NCBI GenBank assembly: GCA_005805045.1
Contig: SYNW01000032.1
Span: 1 to 43,605 of the forward strand
Direction of reading: 5' to 3'
Source of the DNA: Actinomycetota bacterium
Lineage (GTDB): Bacteria; Actinomycetota; Acidimicrobiia; Acidimicrobiales; Ilumatobacteraceae
DNA: 43,605 nt
In this document: positions 40,523-43,605 of the stretch, piece after piece
Layout: the number at the start of each line of letters is the position of its first letter
Numbering within the stretch: position 1 is the first letter of the stretch
Program-made: the position numbers and the translations under genes
Notes under the pieces: model-generated
Databases searched by the model: none
What the model was told of the DNA's origin: nothing
Seen by the model: only the letters and a program-made list of their open reading frames with translations

Positions 40523-41188
40523 CTAACTGGCGCGAAACTCTAGTTTCGCTCGCATCAAGATTCGATAGCGACGATCATGCTGCTCAAGCCAACCAAGACG
40601 AATGAAACTTGCGATTGCTTTGTTGACTCGCTCACGCGATGCGCCGACCATTCCCGCAAGTTCTTCCTGCGTAATCGGCAGGACAAATTCATCTTTGCCG
40701 CCCGACAATTCGAGCAGCCTCTTCGCCGTTCGTCCTGTGACATCAAGAAACACGCTGTCCGACAAGACTTCGTCCATCGTTCGAAGGCGTTTTGCCAGCA
40801 ATTTCGTCACGCCCCACAACATTGCTGGATTTGCTTGAAGTTGCTCGCGCACGGTCGCGTAAGGGATTTGCAAAACTGATGATGATTCAATCGCCCTTGC
40901 CATTGCGCTGCGCTCTCCGCCATCAAGCAAAGCAAGTTCGCCAAACAAATCTCCGCGCTCCATAAGTGCGAGCATGCTTTCGCGACTATCTAAAGGTCGA
41001 TTGCCAATTGCGATTGCAATACGACCAGACAGCACGATGTACATCGATTCTGGTTTGTCACCTTCCTTAAACAAAACATCACCGCGTTGCAAATTGCGCG
41101 TCTCACCTTGAGCGGCAATAGTCGCCAATACTTCGGCAGATGTCTCCGCAAAGAACTCGCTACCTTGAAGAAGTTCGTCATGTCCCAT
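40523..41188 (-). CDS. Crp/Fnr-family transcriptional regulator
   Basis: This 221-aa regulator has an N-terminal cyclic-nucleotide-binding domain with FGELALLDGGERSAMA at 82-97, which keeps the Glu, Arg and Ser that contact cAMP in CRP, and a C-terminal winged helix with TQEELAGMVGASRERVNKAI. No Fnr-type cysteine cluster is present. cAMP or another nucleotide is the likely ligand, as for actinobacterial GlxR/Crp. It is divergent from ispD with only about 30 nt between starts. Confidence 0.92.
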   Translation of the reverse strand: MGHDELLQGSEFFAETSAEVLATIAAQGETRNLQRGDVLFKEGDKPESMYIVLSGRIAIAIGNRPLDSRESMLALMERGDLFGELALLDGGERSAMARAIESSSVLQIPYATVREQLQANPAMLWGVTKLLAKRLRTMDEVLSDSVFLDVTGRTAKRLLELSGGKDEFVLPITQEELAGMVGASRERVNKAIASFIRLGWLEQHDRRYRILMRAKLEFRAS

Positions 41189-41204
41189 TAGTCAATGACG
41201 GTAC

Positions 41205-41210
41205 TACCCT
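41205..41210 (+). promoter_or_regulatory. Candidate -10 box of a leaderless promoter (ispD)
   Basis: TACCCT lies eight bases before ATG 41219 and two before ATG 41213, so the second ATG is favoured as start. Confidence 0.4.
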
Positions 41211-41218
41211 AAATGGGC

Positions 41219-41875
41219 ATGAACACCGTCTCAAGGCAACGAGTCGGTGAAAAAATCTGGACGATTGTCGTGGCCGCTGGCTCCGGCTCTAGATTTGGAA
41301 GCCCCAAGCAGTTTTCACTAATTAACGAGCGCCGAGTGGTCGACTGGGCCGTTGAAACTGCACGCCTGGTTAGTGACGGCGTTGTCGTGGTTTTGCCAGC
41401 CGATCAGGCCACCCGGGAAGGTGGGGTTGTGGGTGGCGCCACTCGAAGCGCCTCGGTTCGCAGTGGTTTGGCTGAGGTACCCGATGACGCGACGATTATC
41501 TGTGTCCACGATGCAGCCCGACCATTTGCCTCAGAGTTTTTGTTCGACGAGGTCATTGATGCGGTGTGCGCAGGCGCAGACGGCGCGGTACCGGGCCTGC
41601 CCGTGGTCGACACAATCAAGTTTGTCGGTGAAAATAATGTGGTCATTTCAACACCGAATCGACGAGATCTGGTTGCAGTGCAAACCCCGCAGGCTTTTAG
41701 GGCCAAGACGCTTCGTCAAGCGCACGCGCACAACCCAGAAGGTACCGATGACTCGACGCTGGTTGAAAACAACGGTTTCAGAGTTGTCGTCGTAAATGGT
41801 GATCCGTTGAATCGAAAAATCACCACACCCGAAGATTTGAATTGGGCTCGCGCAGTCTCGCGTGGCGAGGTGTAA
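41219..41875 (+). CDS. ispD: 2-C-methyl-D-erythritol 4-phosphate cytidylyltransferase
   Basis: This protein of 218 aa catalyses the third step of the MEP isoprenoid pathway, CTP plus MEP to CDP-ME. The nucleotide motif VVAAGSGSRFGSPKQF, VHDAARPF and TPQAFRAKTL identify it. Two ATGs, 41213 and 41219, are two codons apart. ispF follows ten bases after the stop, the usual MEP-pathway pairing. Confidence 0.95.
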   Translation: MNTVSRQRVGEKIWTIVVAAGSGSRFGSPKQFSLINERRVVDWAVETARLVSDGVVVVLPADQATREGGVVGGATRSASVRSGLAEVPDDATIICVHDAARPFASEFLFDEVIDAVCAGADGAVPGLPVVDTIKFVGENNVVISTPNRRDLVAVQTPQAFRAKTLRQAHAHNPEGTDDSTLVENNGFRVVVVNGDPLNRKITTPEDLNWARAVSRGEV

Positions 41876-41885
41876 AGATTTAGCT

Positions 41886-42377
41886 ATGACGATACGGGTG
41901 CGAGTAGGTCAAGGTTTTGATATCCATCGTTTCGTCGATGCAAGTGACACTCAACGCCAACTAATTCTTGGTGGTGTTCACTATGCCAACGAGCGCGGGC
42001 TCGTCGGGCACAGTGATGCAGACGTGGTGGCACATGCCGCGGCCGAAGCGATACTTGGTGCCTGTGGCCTTGGAAATATTGGTGAGCACTTTCCTGACAC
42101 TGATGAAAAGTACAAGAATGTTGACTCAATAAAATTGCTCCAACTGGTTGCAAAAATGGCACGAGACAATCAATTCGAAATCGGCAATGTCGATTGCAGT
42201 GTCGTCTGTGAACAGCCGAAAATTTCTAAACATCGAGACGAGATGCAGCGCATTCTTTCAACAGCGGTAGGTTCGCCAGTCACAGTGAAAGGTCGTCGAG
42301 CCGAAGGTCTTGGCGCACTCGGTCGGAAAGAAGGCATTGCCTGTTGGGCAGTTGCTGTCGTTACTCAGGGCAACTAG
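41886..42377 (+). CDS. ispF: 2-C-methyl-D-erythritol 2,4-cyclodiphosphate synthase
   Basis: This 163-aa enzyme closes CDP-ME 2-phosphate to the cyclic diphosphate in the MEP pathway. Zinc ligands are seen in GFDIHRF (Asp, His) and the HSDADVV motif; GLGNIGEHFPDTD is the conserved loop. ATG 41886 is chosen because the family begins just before RVGQGFDIH; GTG 41862 lies inside ispD. Confidence 0.96.
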   Translation: MTIRVRVGQGFDIHRFVDASDTQRQLILGGVHYANERGLVGHSDADVVAHAAAEAILGACGLGNIGEHFPDTDEKYKNVDSIKLLQLVAKMARDNQFEIGNVDCSVVCEQPKISKHRDEMQRILSTAVGSPVTVKGRRAEGLGALGRKEGIACWAVAVVTQGN

Positions 42378-42390
42378 AAAAACAATTCGG

Positions 42391-43299
42391 ATGCCAAAAG
42401 ACTCAAAATCCAACAATCGAAGCGGTCGCTCAAAAAATCGATATGCCAGTAGCGGTAATCGACGAAGCAACCCAAATAGTCCCAAACGAATCGACCTTTC
42501 GAGGCGTTCAAACCGCGGCGGCAATCGCCCATCACAAAAAGAACATGGGCTAGGTGGAGAACAAATTGAAGGTCGACAAGCGGTGCGCGAACTATTGCTC
42601 GGCCAGCGACGCAAAATTCGTGAAATTTGGATTGCCAGCGACATCGAGGCCAGCCCTGTAGTTGAAGATATTTTAGATTTGGCGCGCGACCAGCGAGTTC
42701 AGGTGTTGAATGTTTCGCGCCGTGAACTCGACCGCGAAGCACGCAGCGAAGCGCCGCAGGGTGTACTGGCGAAAGCCGATGCAATTGAAGAAACTTTGCT
42801 TGCCGATTTGTTGGTTGAGTCGCGCGATACTCCGTTGTTGTTGGTGGCAATTGATGGTGTAACTGACCCAGGTAACCTCGGGGCGATTCTGCGGTGCTGT
42901 GACGGTGCCGGTGTAGACGCAGTAATTCTGCCCCGTCATCGTGCTGTGCACATCACACCGACGGTGGCCAAGGCATCTGCCGGAGCGATCGAATATCTGA
43001 ACATGTGCGTCGTTGGTGGACTGCCGAGTGCGCTCGTGGAAATGAAACGAGCTGGGGTGTCCATAGTCGGACTTGACGATGCGGCCGAAAAAAATATCTT
43101 TGATCTTGGCGAGTTCGCCAAAGAATCAATTTGTTTGGTTTTAGGTGCAGAGGGCGCCGGCATGTCGAGGCTGGCGCGAGAAAGGTGCGACCTGCTCGTC
43201 AATATTCCGATGCTTGGTTCGTTGTCTTCGCTGAATGTTTCGGTTGCTGCCGCGCTGGCCACTTATGAGATAGTTCGATCTCGGCGAAACATTAAGTAA
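42391..43299 (+). CDS. rlmB: 23S rRNA 2'-O-ribose methyltransferase, RlmB/TrmH family
   Basis: This 302-aa SPOUT methyltransferase has a basic Ser/Arg/Asn-rich leader of about 55 residues, a substrate-binding domain beginning IEGRQAVRELL, and a knotted domain with DPGNLGAILR, LGAEGAGMSRL and PMLGSLSSLNVSVAAA. RlmB methylates a guanosine of 23S rRNA; related family members act on tRNA, so the exact target is not certain. ATG 42391 follows the ispF stop by 13 nt. The ispD-ispF-rlmB order is common in actinobacteria, where cysS may intervene. Confidence 0.9.
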   Translation: MPKDSKSNNRSGRSKNRYASSGNRRSNPNSPKRIDLSRRSNRGGNRPSQKEHGLGGEQIEGRQAVRELLLGQRRKIREIWIASDIEASPVVEDILDLARDQRVQVLNVSRRELDREARSEAPQGVLAKADAIEETLLADLLVESRDTPLLLVAIDGVTDPGNLGAILRCCDGAGVDAVILPRHRAVHITPTVAKASAGAIEYLNMCVVGGLPSALVEMKRAGVSIVGLDDAAEKNIFDLGEFAKESICLVLGAEGAGMSRLARERCDLLVNIPMLGSLSSLNVSVAAALATYEIVRSRRNIK

Positions 43300-43323
43300 T
43301 CGCCTAGGAAGTGAAATCCAACG

Positions 43324-43329
43324 TACACT
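43324..43329 (+). promoter_or_regulatory. Candidate -10 box of the tRNA-Thr gene
   Basis: TACACT lies 17 nt before the tRNA 5' end, which fits a short precursor leader. No good -35 is seen. Confidence 0.35.
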
Positions 43330-43346
43330 GAACGCGCCATTAAGAC

Positions 43347-43418
43347 GCCGGGGTAGCTCAGTGGCAGAGCAACCGCCTTGTAAGCGGTAGGTCGTGGGTT
43401 CAATCCCCACCCTCGGCT
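43347..43418 (+). tRNA. tRNA-Thr (anticodon TGT)
   Basis: The 72-nt gene folds as a complete cloverleaf. The acceptor stem GCCGGGG pairs with CCTCGGC with one G-T pair. The anticodon stem ACCGC/GCGGT carries loop CTTGTAA with anticodon TGT, and the T arm is GTGGG-TTCAATC-CCCAC. The CCA end is not encoded (TCA follows the acceptor stem), so it must be added by tRNA nucleotidyltransferase. Confidence 0.97.
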
Positions 43419-43447
43419 CAAAGTCAAATAGGATAAGTTATACAAAT

Positions 43448-43605
43448 ATGAGCCAAGAACAATCACGTCCCCGTCGCGCCGCAGACGAGCGTCGACCATC
43501 TAGTGGTGCGACAAATGTCAACTCGACTTTGTCAATCGTTATCGCTGTACTCGCGATTCTGCTCGGATTTTTTATCCTTCGAGATATTCGCAATGGTCAA
43601 ACTGG
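43448..43605 (+). CDS. Unknown membrane protein, 3' end outside window
   Basis: The first 52 residues are visible. They start with a hydrophilic Arg-rich part (QSRPRRAADERRPSS) and continue into one hydrophobic helix (about 27-43) ending FFILRDIRNG, so this is a signal-anchor or membrane protein. ATG 43448 is chosen; no strong Shine-Dalgarno is seen. No family can be told from this fragment. Confidence 0.7.
   Translation, partial: MSQEQSRPRRAADERRPSSGATNVNSTLSIVIAVLAILLGFFILRDIRNGQT

Noticed and set aside
1..43605. CRISPR array, insertion sequence or prophage
   Set aside because: No regularly spaced direct repeats, transposase, integrase or phage structural gene is seen.

Overview
The window reads as chromosome of an actinobacterium. 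Several lineage markers agree: mshA (mycothiol) next to a YbjN-family gene, an RsiG-type anti-sigma homologue, a GlnR-type regulator beside glutamine synthetases, Rex, and a MenJ-like reductase beside respiratory genes. Base composition is moderate by eye and many genes appear to be transcribed leaderless. The b6f-like split cytochrome b and the overall synteny make the class Acidimicrobiia (aquatic type) my best guess. That placement is inference; no rRNA gene is present.

Region 1 (1-20,706, minus strand) is one tightly packed co-directional cluster, with gaps from overlaps of about 4 nt to at most a few tens of bases. In transcription order it holds a 3-TM protein of unknown function, a 2x[4Fe-4S] ferredoxin, cytochrome b6-like PetB, subunit IV-like PetD, a Rieske protein, a membrane diheme cytochrome c, an unknown 274-aa membrane protein, the complete nuoA-N set (14 subunits of complex I) and the N-terminal part of a transketolase that leaves the window. 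This is a complex I plus b6f/bc-type complex III transcription unit with a possible ferredoxin entry module. Four-base ATGA/GTGA stop-start overlaps let me fix the starts of nuoM, nuoF and nuoD.

Region 2 (20,707-24,413) is divergent. A monoheme cytochrome c shares an almost identical 20-residue N-terminus with PetD of the opposite operon and is followed by a MenJ-like FAD reductase. The redox sensor Rex comes next, with a candidate operator over its own promoter.

Region 3 (24,500-33,372) holds assorted housekeeping genes: an SAM-hydroxide adenosyltransferase with a structured leader, proC, the ybjN-mshA pair, a moaD-like gene coupled to an RsiG homologue with a c-di-GMP-binding motif, a histidine phosphatase, an MFS permease and NAD+ synthetase.

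Region 4 (33,373-39,000) is a nitrogen module: type II glutamine synthetase, a GlnA2-like type I synthetase and a GlnR-like regulator, with GlnR-box-like sites ahead of both synthetase genes. A copper-type P-ATPase follows.

Region 5 (38,963-43,605) holds an orphan HTH protein, a dienelactone hydrolase, a Crp/Fnr regulator, ispD-ispF-rlmB, tRNA-Thr(TGT) and the start of a membrane protein. There is no insertion sequence, phage, CRISPR or rRNA, and no gene-free stretch longer than 300 bases. The most notable items are the shared N-terminal peptide on two respiratory-chain proteins, the ferredoxin/3-TM pair at the head of the respiratory operon, the RsiG homologue with one intact and one altered c-di-GMP motif, the structured leader ahead of the SAM-degrading enzyme, and a recurring TANCCT-like -10 box placed 6-8 nt before start codons.
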